Of a stretch of DNA of 64,000 nucleotides, positions 46,748-60,511 are shown piece after piece. The stretch comes from Tetmemena sp. SeJ-2015 (lineage: Eukaryota; Ciliophora; Spirotrichea; Sporadotrichida; Oxytrichidae), in contig JAJKFJ010021891.1 of NCBI GenBank assembly GCA_027382625.1, positions 1-64,000 on the forward strand. The letters are read 5' to 3'. The notes under the pieces were generated by a model. It did no database searches and had not been told where the DNA came from. It worked only from the letters and a program-made list of their open reading frames with translations. A program made the translations under genes and the position numbers. Each line of letters starts with the position of its first letter. Position 1 is the stretch's first letter.

Positions 46748-47916
46748 GAAATCTCCAGATTGGAAGTACTTTAGAGCAATAATTTAAAATCCTCATACTC
46801 TACAGTCTTATTGCATGATCAGATATAAGTACTTGCCAGAGATAATAATTGCGAGCTAGTAGTTAATTATTTTTGATAAAAATACCACAATATAGAACCT
46901 AAATAACATTTTTGGAGAGAAAAGAAAGCAAATATCTAAACAAATAAAAGATCCCAACTTAAAATTTACTATCCTTAACAATAAATAGGGTAAAAAGAAA
47001 ATTTCAGAGGAAATTCACATTCAACTTTCAGCTTATATAGTTGAATTTTAATTTAATCTTAATGCAATAAATTTATTTTATTGCAATAATTTTATAAATG
47101 GAAGTTAAAAATACTTTCTTATTTTTGGACCTAAAAATGAGAGAAAAAAAACTATAATGTGAGATTATCAGAAGTATTTATATAAGTTTTAATTATTTGA
47201 TTAAACATTCGCAAAATAAGATAAAACTGTATTCACTTCCATATATAAAATGAGGTAAACAGACTAACAAATGGTGATTATGGCAGGAAGAACAAGTAAT
47301 TAATTAACTTCTTGCCACTTAGTAATAGGATTTAAGTAAAAAATTTAAATTACAGAGACTTTTTATATTGAGCTAGTGCTCTGACTTAAAGATTCATTTA
47401 TACTTTTTTTCCCTCTAAATATCTGGATTTAGCGTTCAAGAGTCAACTATTTTATTTGTAAAAAACTTATCTTATAAATTTTATTAATTCTCTATTATCT
47501 AATCTATATGAGTTTTTTACTTCAAATTAATCGCAAAGAGAATTCAACTGAAATATTCTTAATTAACTTAATTTGGAATTTAAATGAGATCTATAAGCAA
47601 CTAAGCAAATGATTTATATTTTTAGTAATTGCGATCTGATTCATCTTTTTTAAGTAAAAATTGCTGAAGCATATAATCTGATATTTTAAGTTTAGCATTT
47701 CGTTATAAGATTCTTTTTAATTTTACAAAAACTTAAAATATCTAACTGTAGATATTTTACTTTTAAATAATAATTTATTATACGCAATCCATAATCCAAA
47801 TCTATTTCATGAATAATTATGACAAAAATTGTAGATAAAAAGATTAAAAAGTAGTGATAAAGATAGTCAAGAAAAATGAATTTTATATAAATTGTAAATT
47901 TAAATTATTAAGTTGA

Positions 47917-49109
47917 TTAAAAAGTTAAACTATATATTTTATATCCTAAAAATACTATTTTAATTATGATTTAACAATTGGATCTGTAAAGAACTATTTT
48001 AATTATGTTTATAAGATAATTAGAATTAGTAGCTCTTTTTTATTTTAACATATTAGTTGCCTTATATCTTTTATGAAATTAAGATATTTAGTAATTTTAT
48101 AATTTAGCATTAAATTAGAAAATAATTTAATTTTGAAAATATTATTGCAAGCAGAAGAGGAAATAAAAAGTATTTTCCTAAAATTTGCATTATACAGAAT
48201 GGATTTAAAATTGGCTATGACTTTAGCTTTAAATAATGGATATATTTTTAATATTAATTTTTCATGCCGAACTTAATTTCATTAAACATATTTCTAATAT
48301 TTGATTTATAAGATATTCATTGAAGAATGTAAAACAAATGTTCTAAACTTTATCATGCTGCTGATCATAATTACAAAGCATTTTTTATCGAGAAAAATGT
48401 AAAAAGACGAAGATTAAAATTATAAATATTTTAGATCAAGAGAGTTTAAATATTTAAAACGGATGAGAAATTATAGGAAAATAAAAAATAACTTTTTAAA
48501 TGAAAATAAGAAAATCATTAGGCTGAGTAGTATAGTATTAAACATCTTAAAAAGTATTTGATAAATTAAGGAACTTGAGCAACTGATAATACTTAAATTA
48601 TTTTTGGAAAGATCTGCTTTTAGTAAGCAAGTTATATAATATATAAATCTAATTTCAATTTAAAAGAAAATTCTAAGTCACAAAGCAAACAAATTTTTGA
48701 TAAACTTAGAAAAATATCGTATAATTTATGATTATATTTTCTTATTTGGCAGTTTGTATTTTTGCCAACTTCAATGATATGATTTCTATTAAAAATAATT
48801 GATTAAATTTCTTGTTAAAAATAATGTACTAAAATTAATTTTCAACTATAATAATAACTAATCATAATCTATTTCTTTAATTTTTAAAATTATAATCTTT
48901 AAGTTTTTTCCGTTTTTAATTAAAAAAATTGAATTCTTTGATTTATTTAACAATAAATTTAACTTATTTTCAAAATTTCTGGTAAAAGTTCTATAATTTT
49001 TGTCTATTATAATAATAAATTAGAAATATAAAAGTAATGATCAAAAACTTAAATCTATTCAAATCTTACTCAATCATAAAAGCATAGATTAGTTCAAAAT
49101 AAAAGCGCT
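47917..49109. other. inter-unit spacer
   Basis: AT-rich spacer between tandem family B units; no gene seen. Confidence 0.45.
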
Positions 49110-51711
49110 CAATTCCAAAACTAAGATAAAATTAACTTATTGAAATATTTTAAACCCTTTCCACCAATTGGAACTTTCTCTATTGGAGAAGACTAAACAG
49201 AGATTCGTTGAAGAGCTTTAAATTAATCTATAACTCTCTTTCTAAAGAAGACTTTCCTCTTTTCCTGAGTTTAAAATAATATCCCCGGAATTTAAAAAGC
49301 ATAAAATCACTGCTTTTAGCGACGAGAAGTTTCAATATTGTAATGGATGATCGACACAAAGAATATTACATACATTATCTTCACTTTATATGCAGCATGC
49401 AAATCATGGAAGATAGAAAATTCACTCTAAGTTTTAAATTTTTAATTGAGGAGGAATTTTCTGAAATTCATTGAGCAATCTGTGAATCTTTTAAAACTCA
49501 AAGTATGGAAAGCCCAAGTCATATTAAATTAAAATAGGTTTGCATAAATAAGGCTTCTAAAAGCTATGATATTCACTTCCCCACTCATTTAAAAAATTTC
49601 CTCTCTCAGCTTAAGCATGTTGCTTTAAAGAATCTTGCTTTGGAAAGAAATCAAACCCTAAAAAATTAAAATCGATCATAGAAAATTAAAAAAAAAATAA
49701 TTATAGCTGAGAATTAATTTTATTATAAGGTGAATGTTTTTGGTAGTGTATGGGATGAGTTATTTACAATATAAAATACAAGAACTTGCTAATTTCTGGA
49801 TTAATGATTTTAATCTAAATATCTCACCACAGAGAGCTCTCCTACAAAGATAATAGAACAAATGATATTTTAATAAGAAATCGGGCGAACTTCAATTAGG
49901 GCTGCATGACTAAATTTTAAATGCCCAATACTTTACTATTCTACTATAAATTCCGAGAATTCTCAGTAAATACAGTTAAATAGCATGAAATATTTATACT
50001 CTATATCCATTTAACATTTATTTTTTATGATCACAGGTCATAAGATACATTTAAATTAAAATAAATTTGAAGAGTATGGCAATACTATAATCAAATATCA
50101 TAGCAGAGAGGTCCTTCATTCATAAGAATGCCAAGTTAATTTTTATTAGCATTCGAAAAAAACCATTATTGTAGAAATTTTAATTTAAATGCTAAATTGA
50201 ATTAATAATTATTTACATTTAACTTTCTTATATTTTTATTTTAATATATAATAACAGCTTCATTAAATATTATATTATTCAAATTTCTAATAATTATAAA
50301 CAAATTAGCGATAAAATAGTCATTTTTATTTTATTAAATTAAAAATAAATAAACATTTATAAATAAAAAGATTTAAATTATAATAATTGTGTTTTGAATC
50401 TCTCAGAGTAGGCCTATACAATACTAAATTAAAATAGTTAAATAACTCAACCTTTATCTTTGGCCATTTCAAATACTTAAGCATTGAAACTCTTCAATTG
50501 AGGTTAAATTTAAGAAGATGAATAAGAAAAAAAATAATTGAAAACAACTGATTTAGAAATAAGCTATTCAGAAATGTATGACTCCTTCACATTTGAGCAA
50601 TTTTAGAATGTTTAAAGGGTTTGGTTATTTTAATGTTGGATAAGCTGCTTCTGTTTTAAAGTTATGGAATCTTGGAAGTAGGTAGAGCAGCTAACCTTTG
50701 TATTCAAAAATGATTTTGGTCAATAATATTACTAGCAATTAAATTTGAAAAATCTAGGAATGTTAAATAAATTTCCCATCGATAAGTTGAGTAACTTCTA
50801 AAAATTATAGGAGCTTACTTTATCACTAGACTCAGCTTATGAAATGGAATCAGTATTCTAAAATGTTTAATCCCCACATTGGAAATACTTTAGAGCTATC
50901 ATATAAAATCCTCAAACTCTAAAGCAATATTGCTTGGTCAGATATAAGTACTTGCAAGAGATAATTATTGTGTCTTAAAAATTAATTATTTTTGAAAAAA
51001 GTACCTTAATCATGGACCTTAAAAACATTTTTTATGAGTAAAGTAGGCAAATTTCAGCATAAATAAAAGATCCAAACTTAAAATTTACTATTATTAACAA
51101 TAATCTAGGTGAGAATAATATTTCTGATGAGATTCGCATTTAACTTTCAACTTATATCGTCTGAATTTTAATTTAATCTCCATTTATAGATTTATCTAAT
51201 TTTTAAGAATTTTAATAAATATATGTTGATAAAAATTTTATTTTTTAACTTAAAATTAAATTAAATAAACCCAGAGGTTATAAGACATGATTTATGTATG
51301 TTTTATATAAGTTTTTTTTTTAATTATATGTTTGCTCCTTTTCTCATTTTTGAGATTGAGCTTTATAACAGGACTTGAAGATACAATTTATAATAAAGGT
51401 GATTAAAATAATGAACTATTATTTCCTCGAGCTGATTGTCAAAAAGAAAAATGTTTGAAGTAAAAATTATTAAAACTCGTTTTCAATTTTTAATTTTATT
51501 ATAAATTTTTTAAAAATAATTTTACTGCGGAAGAATTAAATTATCTGCAAATATTTTTTATAATTATGTTCTATTCAATAAATCCGTAATTTAAACCTAA
51601 TCTATGAATAATTATGAAGATGATTGCAAACAAAATGACTAAAAAGTAGAAGTAAAAATAATCAAGCAAAACGAATTTAATATAAATTGTGAATTTCTCT
51701 CATTCAAATGA
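49110..51711 (+). pseudogene. family B LRR-like gene, unit 2
   Basis: N-terminal block (about 49110-49750): NQLIEIFQTLSTNWNFLYWR, KLIYNSLSKEDFPLF, YIHYLHFICSMQIMEDRKF, with one TGA at FSEIH-TGA-AICESF where unit 1 has Leu. C-terminal block from 50395: CFESLRVGLYNTKLK, then SCFCFKVMESWK and LGMLNKFPIDKLSNF. Final conserved piece at about 51603-51711: NNYEDDCKQNDQK and VEVKIIKQNEFNIN, ending TGA 51709-51711. The middle (49800-50390) is diverged and open only in patches. Confidence 0.55.
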
Positions 51712-52979
51712 TGTGAGCATAATATCTTTTAAGAAAAAATTAAATAAAATATGATTTATCTTAATTTATGAATTAAGATTCTGCGAAGAACTCTCTTAAT
51801 TATGTTTAAGATAATTCTAATTATTTAGGAGTTCTTTGATATTTAAATATTGAAGCTGCCTTACTTTATTATAAAATTAAGATTTAAACCAAGAATAATT
51901 TTATAATTTAACTTTAGTTGAAATTATTATAGAAATTTGCATTTTAAATTTCAAAACATTTTAACCAGAACATTAGAAGAGGAAATTAAAAGTCTCTTCT
52001 TTAAATTTTTATACATATAAACTATAAATCTAAAGATTTAGCCAATATTTCCTGCTTTATTATGTATTTTAAAAAAAAATTTATTAGCAACTAACTTGAT
52101 TTCATTCAACAAATTTCTTATCCTTCGATAATTTCTTCATTGAGAAAGTAATAATAATTGTTTTGGTCTTCTCCTTTTGCTGTTAATAATTGTACTAATT
52201 TTTAGGATAAAAATGAAATAAGGCTTAGTTATTATTTTTAAATTTTTGAAATTAAGAAAGGTAAATTTAAATACCTAAAAATACTGAGGAATTACTAAAC
52301 AATAAAATTAATTTATTCTTTGAAAAGCTAAAATCAATGGGTTTGATGCGTCCTACTTTAAATAGTTTGTATAATATTTTATGGACAAAGGAACTTTAAG
52401 AACTTCTCATAAGAAAAATATTTATACGAAATCTATGCATTAGCGGATTATATAATATGTAAATGCGATTTAAATTTATTAAGAATAATTATAATATATC
52501 TGACAAAATTTAAGATCAGCAAAGAAATAATTTGAAGCAGGATATTAGTTTAAATTTTAAATTTAATATGCAGTTTCTATCAATCTAAAGAGTCATGATT
52601 TTATTTAAAATTAGATCATTAGATTCCTTGATTAAATTTTTAAATATAAGGGATCTTTTATTCAAGCTGAGCTCTAATTATTAATTTAATGGATAAGAAA
52701 TATATTAAATTAGTTTTGTATCGAATAAAAGAATTTTTTTCCTCCAATTTCGGATTAAAACATTCATTGATTCCCTATATTTTATTTAATAAGGAAAGTT
52801 AATTTAATTATCCTTTATTTTATAAATAAAATTGATATGCATTGATTAATTGAGATGTCAAAAATAATTATTTATTAGTTATAATAATTAATCAGAAATA
52901 TAAAAATATGAAGAGGATAAATCTAATCTAAACTTAATAAAAAATAATACCTGAGACTAATTAACTATAGTACTTTTCA
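51712..52979. other. inter-unit spacer
   Basis: AT-rich; homologous in position to 47917-49109; no gene seen. Confidence 0.45.
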
Positions 52980-55873
52980 ATGGCTGAACCTACGACAAAA
53001 TCAATTAAATTGTATCTATTCAAACCTATCCACTAATTGGAATTTCCTCTATTCAAGAAATTTAAGCAAAGATTCTTTTAAGAACTTTACGCTAATTTAT
53101 AATTCTGAATGAAAAGAGTGCTTACCACTTGTGATATAGCTAAAAATATTCTTTGCGTAATCTTTAGAGTATAAAATCGATACTATCTTAGTTGAGAAGT
53201 TTCTGGCTTGAAATAGATGATAGCTATAAGGAATATCACATATTCTATCTTCACTTTATATGCAGCATGCAAATCATGGAGGATAAGGACTTCGCACTTA
53301 GTATAAACTTTTTGATAGAAGGAGAGTTTTCTTCAATTCATGAATCAATCTTTGAAGCTTATAGAGCACAAAGTACGCTAAATAGTAGAAATATAAAATT
53401 ATTAAATGTTACTCTTCGTAGATGTCATGAAAATTATGATATTTAATTCTCATCAAATTTAATAAAATTTCTATCTCTGCACAAGCTTGTATTTTTAAGT
53501 CATCTTGCTGTCGAAAGAAATCTAAACCTAAAATATATTTAAACATTTCTTTATGATAAAGATTATTTAAAATAATCTAACCTTACATTTCTATTTTAAA
53601 AATAAAATTTCAGGAGTTAAATTATTATAGAGGATTGAGAGAAAAATTGGTAAAAGAGGCAATAGATTAAATGATTACATGCTATTAGAAGAAAAAAATA
53701 CTATTCATATCTACCTAAAATTTTGGAAAATTGAAAAATATTTTCTAATTTTGAGTTCATAGCTATATTAATAAAATTTAAGGATTAAGGCCTAATAGTT
53801 TAAATATTAAAAGTTAATAAAAAAATGTAATTAAAGAGTATCTTTGTATATAAAGCATCAACAAGATAAACCAAAAATTAAAATAGCATAAGATATGAGA
53901 GACATGAAACTTAGCTCTTCCCCATTTCTTCATAATCTATTAGAAAAAATGTAAATTTGTAATAAATTGTCTTTCTCCCTTGATTATTATAGTTAGATTC
54001 CTTCTTGCCAAAAAATAAAATCGGAGATGCTTATGCGAGTTAGAGTATTTTATAATGGTGTAGCTTGTTATTTGTATCTACTCAAATTACTGGTTTATTT
54101 CAGCCATCTTATTTATAAGAATAATATTAAACGGCTTTCACTAAAAATAGCACATAATTATTTTTTGCTTTATCTTTAGGCCAAATGGGCTATTTTTATC
54201 ATTCTAAAATATTTTAATAATTAATAAATTAATTTTAATAAAAAAAAACATATTGCATTAATTTTCGATCAAAAAAATATTTGGGTTTTAAATCTCGCGA
54301 CGCAGGCTTATGCTCTAATAAATTAAAATAATTAAATAGCGCAACCGATATCTTTGTCCATTTAAAATGCTCACGCTTTAAAATTATTGACTACTTCAAT
54401 TAAGGATATTAGTCCAGACACCCTAAAAGAAGAGAAAAAAGAATAAAGAATGCATACAACTGAATTATAAATTAATTATTCAGAAATTTATGACTCCTTT
54501 ACATTTGAGCAATTTTAGAATATTTAAGGAGTAATTTTATATCAAAGTTGGCTAAGCTGCTTCTGTTTTAAAGTTATGGAGTCTTGGAAGGAAATTGAGT
54601 ACCTAGGTTTTGTTTTCAAGAATGATTACAGCCCAGACTATTATAAAAGCTTAGATCTAAAAAATCTTGGTCTGCTGAACAAATTTCCTATAGAGATGCT
54701 GAGTAACTTTTTAAAATTATAGGAGCTTACTTTATCACTAGACTCAGCTTCTGAAATCGAGATAGTATTTAAAAATGTGAAATCTCCAGATTGGAAGTAC
54801 TTTAGAGCAATAATTTAAAATCCTCATACTCTACAGTCTTTTTGCATGATTAGATATAAGTACTTGCCAGAGATAATTAAATAATTATTGTCAGTTAAAA
54901 ATTAATTATTTTTGAAAATGATACAAAAATTAAGGACCTTTAAAACTTTCCTGCTGAATTAAGAAATCAAATTTCAGAGCAAATAAAAGATCCAAACTTA
55001 TAAATTACTCTGATTTAGAATAAAATTCGTTAAGAAGATGCCTATTCGGAAATTTAAATTCAACTTTCATCTTATATTGTTGAATTTTAAGTTAATTTTA
55101 TTTTCGAAGATATATCTTGTTATTTCATTTATTTTCATTATCAATTGAAAATGCCTTCTTAATGATAGCTTTATATTAAATAAAAATCAATCTTCTAGAA
55201 TATAATATCTGACCATTTTAGAGGAAGGTTTTGAGAATATTTAATCTGGTTTTATAAATAAATATTTCCATTCCCTTAACAAAATTGCAAGCCCTAATCT
55301 TAACATTATCAATGTTAGAGATTATAAAAATGAAAATTTCCGCTTTGGTTACTTTACTTTAACGAAAAAAGAGGATCGTTAATTTTAACCAACAAAATCT
55401 TATAATTTAAAATTATTTATTGATTTCATATGTGTGTTCTAACTATAAAAACCGGGGTGAGATTTTTCTATCTCCATTTCTGAGAAAACTTAAACTGAAT
55501 CACTAATAAAATTAGTTTGGTAGATATTTTTAGCATTCTCTATAAGTTTTAATTAGTAAATTAAATAATTGAATTAATCAATCCCAGCTGTGAACATATT
55601 CAATATGTCATGCACATTTGGTATATATATAATATTTAGTATACTATTCACTGGTCAGTAGGGTTAATAAACTCTATTTGTAGTATAGAAAATATCTAAC
55701 TTCAGTTTTTTTTACTTTACCCATTAATTTATTCTTTCACTCCATAATTTTAAAACTACTCTGATAATAATTATGAAGAAGACGACTACATACAAACAGA
55801 TTAAACAGTAGTTGTAAAAATTGTCAAGAAAAATGAAATTTGTATAAAATGTGTGTTTCAATCATTCAGTTGA
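52980..55873 (+). pseudogene. family B LRR-like gene, unit 3
   Basis: ATG 52980 (MAEPTTKSIKLYLF) precedes a one-base shift into NLSTNWNFLYSRNLSKDSFK. ATG 53192 frame reads MRSFWLEIDDSYKEYHIFYL, FICSMQIMEDKDFALSI, FLIEGEFSSIHESIFEAY. C-terminal block 54290-55090 includes LSCFCFKVMESWKEIEYL, LGLLNKFPIEMLSNFL and YFRAIIQNPHTLQSFCMIRY and has no insertion where unit 1 carries the AAATGT IES. The last piece at about 55766-55873 reads NNYEEDDYIQTDQTVVV and KIVKKNEICIKC, ending at TGA 55871-55873. Confidence 0.55.
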
Positions 55874-56479
55874 TAAAAAGTAATATGTTTTAACTAAATA
55901 ATTTTCTATACTAAACACTTAATCATCATTTTCAATTTATGCTCTAGATACAATCAAAATAGATCTTATATGCTTTTTAAAATTTTACACATGCTGAAGT
56001 TTTATTCATAAATAATATTAAACATAAAAGTATAATTACCAGAGTTATTGAGGAAATAAACGAAAATATTGTTCATAATTAATTTAGTAAAGAAATCTAT
56101 TTTAGTACAAATATTATTGCTCAGTATTAATTAACATATTTTAAATTGCTATGCAAGAAATATTTCTATTGATCTAATTATTTTGTTAATTATTATTAAG
56201 CTCCACTATTTTATAAAATAAACGAGCACATTTATAGGATAGGAAAAAAAATCTGCAATATATAAAACGATAGATTGACGACTAAGGCAGGAGAATTTAA
56301 ACAATCTAAAAGAATTAGATTTTGAAATATTTTTAGACAGATTATGCATGAATGTTAATCTTTGATAAGGCGTGTAATTTCTCTAGATTACGAGACCAAA
56401 TTTATGAAATTTTTTAAATTATTTTTTGAACGCAAGACTAAATATCTTTGCTAACTAATATATTCAAAAATACTGACTG
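55874..56479. other. spacer, no gene seen
   Basis: AT-rich; nothing recognisable. Confidence 0.4.
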
Positions 56480-56770
56480 CAGTTGCAAAATTTTAACTAA
56501 TCTCTATTTATGTCTATAATGTCACAATAGACATAAAAATATGAAGAAAAAAGATTAAGCAAATTTAAGTGGAAATTAATGCTTTCAAAGAAAAGATACC
56601 TACAAGTCTATTACTTAATTAATAAAAATTATTTACAATTCTGAAACTTAAATGATCTTCCAAGAAGTAGCAAAGGGCAAGATCACTGAGGAGGAAGAAG
56701 GGAGCGTGCTCTACCTCATCAAAAGTAATTTTAATTTTAGAATGACGAAGTGGTGTATCTGAGCAAACTC
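56480..56770 (+). repeat. dispersed coding repeat, second segment, copy 4 (degraded)
   Basis: 56650-56760 retains IFQEVAKGKITEEEEGSVL and YLIKSNFNFRMTKW, with the same kind of frame change right after TKW as copies 1-3. The flanks (TGCAGTTGCAAAATTTTAAC..., ATGTCACAATAGAC) are recognisable but heavily diverged: the oldest copy in the window. Confidence 0.55.
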
Positions 56771-57225
56771 AGATACATTTGCATAAAAGAAATATTAACA
56801 TGTAGACTAAAAATAATTTATATACTTTGAGAAGAATTAAAATTACATTATAAATGAATGTTAGAGTTTATATTGAAAATTATATGGAAAATCTTAATAT
56901 ACAATTAAGATTTGCAATTATAGGCTTGTTCAAGTTATATTTGTTTTATGAGAAAAATTTATTATTTTTATGAAATAGAAATAAGGTTTCATAGATTTTA
57001 TTAAATTTTAATACTTAATTTATACACAATAAATACAATTAAAACTTTGAAAATTTAAAAATAACTCTCTAAATATTATCATATGAAAATGAATCTTGGA
57101 GGGTCTTTATCCATAAATTTGTTTTCCACAGAAGAAATTAAGATTTATTTGAATATTCAATTTTTAATTTTAAAGCAGCCATTTGTAGTAAATATTATTA
57201 TAATAATTAATATAAAAATTAAAAT

Positions 57226-58682
57226 ATGCTAAGCAAGAATGTAAGAAATACAATATATAACTATCTTCCATCAAACTGGAACTTTCTTAAATCAAGAAAT
57301 TTATCTCGACAAGAGAGGTAATTAATTTCTACTTTACTTAATTCGATCTCTTTTTAATAGAGGCCATTAAAAGTAAATTTGAGAAGCATTCCTAAAGATT
57401 TCTCAAGTGTTAAAGTTATATTGGAGTAAGTAATGAACTTTAAAATAGTAATCACAGAGAATGATAAGAAGAATATTTTTTACCTTTATCTGATTTGCGA
57501 AATGCGAACTAAAGAAGATAAGAAATTTAATCTTAGCTTGATCCTCGAGAATCTTAGAAATTAAGAAGGAATTAGATACTCAATTTTTTAAGCTATTCAT
57601 AACTCTGAGAAGGTTTGCTAGTCAAATATAATTTACAAAAATCTAACAATTTTGATTGATATTAATGATAACGATGAAAATGATAAAGCTGAGTCAGATT
57701 AGAGCTCGGATTAATCTAATACTTATGATATTGAATTCTCAGTGAGCCTAAAAAGATTGTTTTAACACTTTGAAAATATCTATTTTGAAAAATTAGATAT
57801 TGGCGAAGAAATTTCAGCAAAGGTTTTCAACATCATAAATGAAAATACCAGAAATAGAAGTCAGATTATTTCTTAAAATATCTAAGCTTAAAATGCATGA
57901 AATTTACTATTTCCAAAATCATATTCCTTGAAAGATGATGAAAGAATAAGAGAAAAATTCGCAAAAGCAAGATCTGTCAAATCTTATTATTCTGAATTTT
58001 TCGATCCTAAATTTTTCAAATATTTTGAGAATGTTGAGCTATTCCATTTTGAATAAACCTGAGTAAGTTGCTTTTGCTTTGAAATTATGAAAAAATGGAC
58101 TAATCTTTAGCATTTGACATATACATTTGGTCTAAAAACTGTTAAATTATCTGATTCAGAATAATAAAAATTCCATAATTATGGTATAATGAATACTTTT
58201 CCACTCGAGCTTTTAAAAAGTTTTCCTTCTTTAAAAAGCCTATGTCTTACATTAGACAAACCTTTGGCAATATAATAAGCATTTAAAAACATAAAATCAA
58301 AATATTTGAAATGTTTCAAAGCTATAATTACAACTCCTACATTATTGAAAGATTTTTGCACAATAGATTATGAACTGATAGAAACCATTCAGATAGTTTG
58401 CCCTTAATTGATTTTGTTTGAAAATAATAAAAATGTATTCAAAATTTACAATTTCTTTGAATCACTAGTTACCAAAATTAAAGAAGAAGTAAATGATGAA
58501 AGTTTATAAATTTTGCCTTAGCAAGAAGGAATCAAAGAAGATGAAGATCCAGAATATATCAATATTTAAACTTTAGCTTTTGATTTTTAAACAATTAATA
58601 TTATGATAAAAAAATAGTGAAGATTAAACTGATTATAGAGGACTTTGATGACATTAAAAAAGAAATTTAATTCACCAAGTGA
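57226..58682 (+). pseudogene. family B LRR-like gene, compact copy 4
   Basis: ATG 57226: MLSKNVRNTIYNYLPSNWNF. A single frame runs almost the whole length: VMNFKIVITENDKKNIFYLY, FSVSLKRLFQHFENIYFEKL, SYYSEFFDPKFFKYFENVEL, CFEIMKKWTNLQHLTYTFGL, FPLELLKSFPSLKSLCLTL. In-frame TGA at 57898-57900 and 58060-58062, both where copies 5 and 6 have AGA (Arg). A frame slip in an A-run near 58605 leads to VKIKLIIEDFDDIKKEI and TGA 58680-58682. Leucine-rich, acidic middle (DINDNDENDKAESD). Function unknown; LRR-like architecture inferred. Confidence 0.65.
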
Positions 58683-59071
58683 CTCAAAAAAATTTTCTTA
58701 TAAAAGATTAAATAAAAAATTTACCCCAAAAAAAATTCATCGTTTTTTAATCTAACTTAAATTAAATCATTTAAGAATGATGGAAAGAAATGTATAAAAT
58801 AACTTCAAAATTGCGAAAATAAATTTTACCTGCTATTATTTTTCTGGAGTATCATTATCTTTTAAAATTGAATATTTTCTAATTAATTCTTAGCTATTCA
58901 TAATAGACTTCATAGACATAAAAAGTTGAAGAAATATAAAATTGGCCAATATAAATTTTACAAAGAGTTTCCAAATAGAGACCTTTTATTTATTCTGAAT
59001 ATTTAATTTCAAATATTTAAGCATTTGCGCAAATAAATAATTCATGAATTTTTTTAAAAAAATTAAGATCT
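58683..59071. other. inter-unit spacer
   Basis: AT-rich, duplicated with the tandem unit (compare the spacer before 61530). No gene. Confidence 0.45.
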
Positions 59072-60511
59072 ATGCTAAACAAGAATACAAGAAATATAGT
59101 TTATACCTATCTTCCAGCAAATTGGAATTTCCTTTACTCTAGAAATATTTCTCGCTCAGAGAGATAGTTAATTTCGGCTTTACTTAATTCTTTTTATTTT
59201 TAGCAAGCCCTAAAAATCAAACTTAGCAGATGTCCAAACAATTTTTCAAGCGTCAAGGTTTTACTGGAGTAAGTGATGAACTTTAAAATAGTAATAACAG
59301 AGGATGATAAGAAGAATATTTTCTATCTCTAACTGATCTGTTAGATGAGAGCTATGGAACACAAGAAATTCATTCTTAGCTTATGCTTAAAAAATCTTTG
59401 AGATTAAACTGGAGTTAAATTTTCGATATTTTCAACAATTAATAAATTTGAATAAGTAGGTGAATCAAATATATAATACAGACAACTTACGATTATAACA
59501 AGCGAAAATGGACTAATTGGAAAAAATAATGACTAAAGTGACTATTTAATTAAAGAATATGACATCAAATTATCTAAGACCTTGCAATAAATGATCTAAC
59601 ACTTTTTGATTGTCTTTTTAGAATTCTCTCAATAGGAGAAGATGTTCGAGAAAAGCATTTAATATTATTTAGAAACATAATAGAAATCAGATAATATCAG
59701 AAAATATTCAATTTAAAGAAGCGAGAGACTTGCTTTTCCCAAAATCTTATTCTAAGTCCTAAGAATAAAGATTAATAAACATATTTTACAAATCTAAAAA
59801 TGTTAAATTCTAAAATTGTGACATTTTCGATTCTAAATTCTTTAAATATTTTGAAGATGTAGAGAGAAGCGATTTTTTAAATAGCAGACTAAGTTGTTTT
59901 TGCTTCGAAATTATGAAAAAATGGATAAATCTTAAGAAATTAATTTTTACTATTGGAATAAAAATCTAGTATTTGACTTAGTAAGAAAAATAAAAGTTCC
60001 ATAATTATGGAATGAGAAATTCTTTTCCGTTTGGAATCTTATAAAGTTTCTCCTAATTGAAAAGCCTTACACTTACATTAAATAAGCCTGACGAAATAGA
60101 CAAAGTCTTTGAAAATATTAGGTCCCAATATTTGGTATTTTTCAAAGCAATAATCACAACACCTTAAAAATTAAGAGATATCTGCCTTGTATAATATAAA
60201 CCTATTGAAACGATAATGATAGTATGTCCCTGCTTAACTCTGTTTGACAATAATGATATTATAGTTTTTAATATTGGCAATCTTTCTGAGTTCTTGGTAA
60301 ACCAAATCAAAGAAGGAGTAGATGATAAGAATTTCGAAATAATGTTTAAACAGTAAGAAATTGGAAGATCAGATCAGCCAGAATATATAGATATTTAATT
60401 ACAGCATTTGATTATTCAAGTTTTTAATATTACGAATCAAAAATAGTTCAAATTAAATTGGCAATAGAGGACTTTGGTGAATTTAAAAAGGAAATTAAAT
60501 TATCTAAATGA
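59072..60511 (+). pseudogene. family B LRR-like gene, compact copy 5
   Basis: ATG 59072: MLNKNTRNIVYTYLPANWNF. Close to copy 4 throughout (VMNFKIVITEDDKKNIFYLQ; EARDLLFPKSYSK; SRLSCFCFEIMKKWINL; FPFGILQSFSQLKSLTLTLN). TGA at 59399-59401 (KNL-TGA-DQTG), where copy 4 has AGA. Frame changes near 59685 and near 60425 precede the C-terminus, which ends at TGA 60509-60511. Confidence 0.6.

Larger units (their letters stand above)
40752..47916 (+). pseudogene. family B LRR-like gene, unit 1, split by palindrome and IES
   Basis: N-terminal block about 40752-41440 is one open frame: NLSTNWNFLYWRRLNKD, SSIKSLLSMMRSFELVMDD, INYLHFISSMHIF, FLIEKEFSEIHLAIFEAFK. A middle block near 41540-41765 reads VVFNINILPQRASPSKDD. 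The C-terminal block 45515-46011 plus 46748-47050 reads CFESLRGGLYHIKF, SCFSFKVMESWKQVEQLTF, then YFRAIIQNPHTLQSYCMIRY. A last conserved piece at about 47805-47916 reads NNYDKNCR and VIKIVKKNEFYIN and ends at TGA 47914-47916. A 3.1-kb palindrome (42396-45505) and an IES (46012-46747) interrupt it. No clear start codon. Confidence 0.6.
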
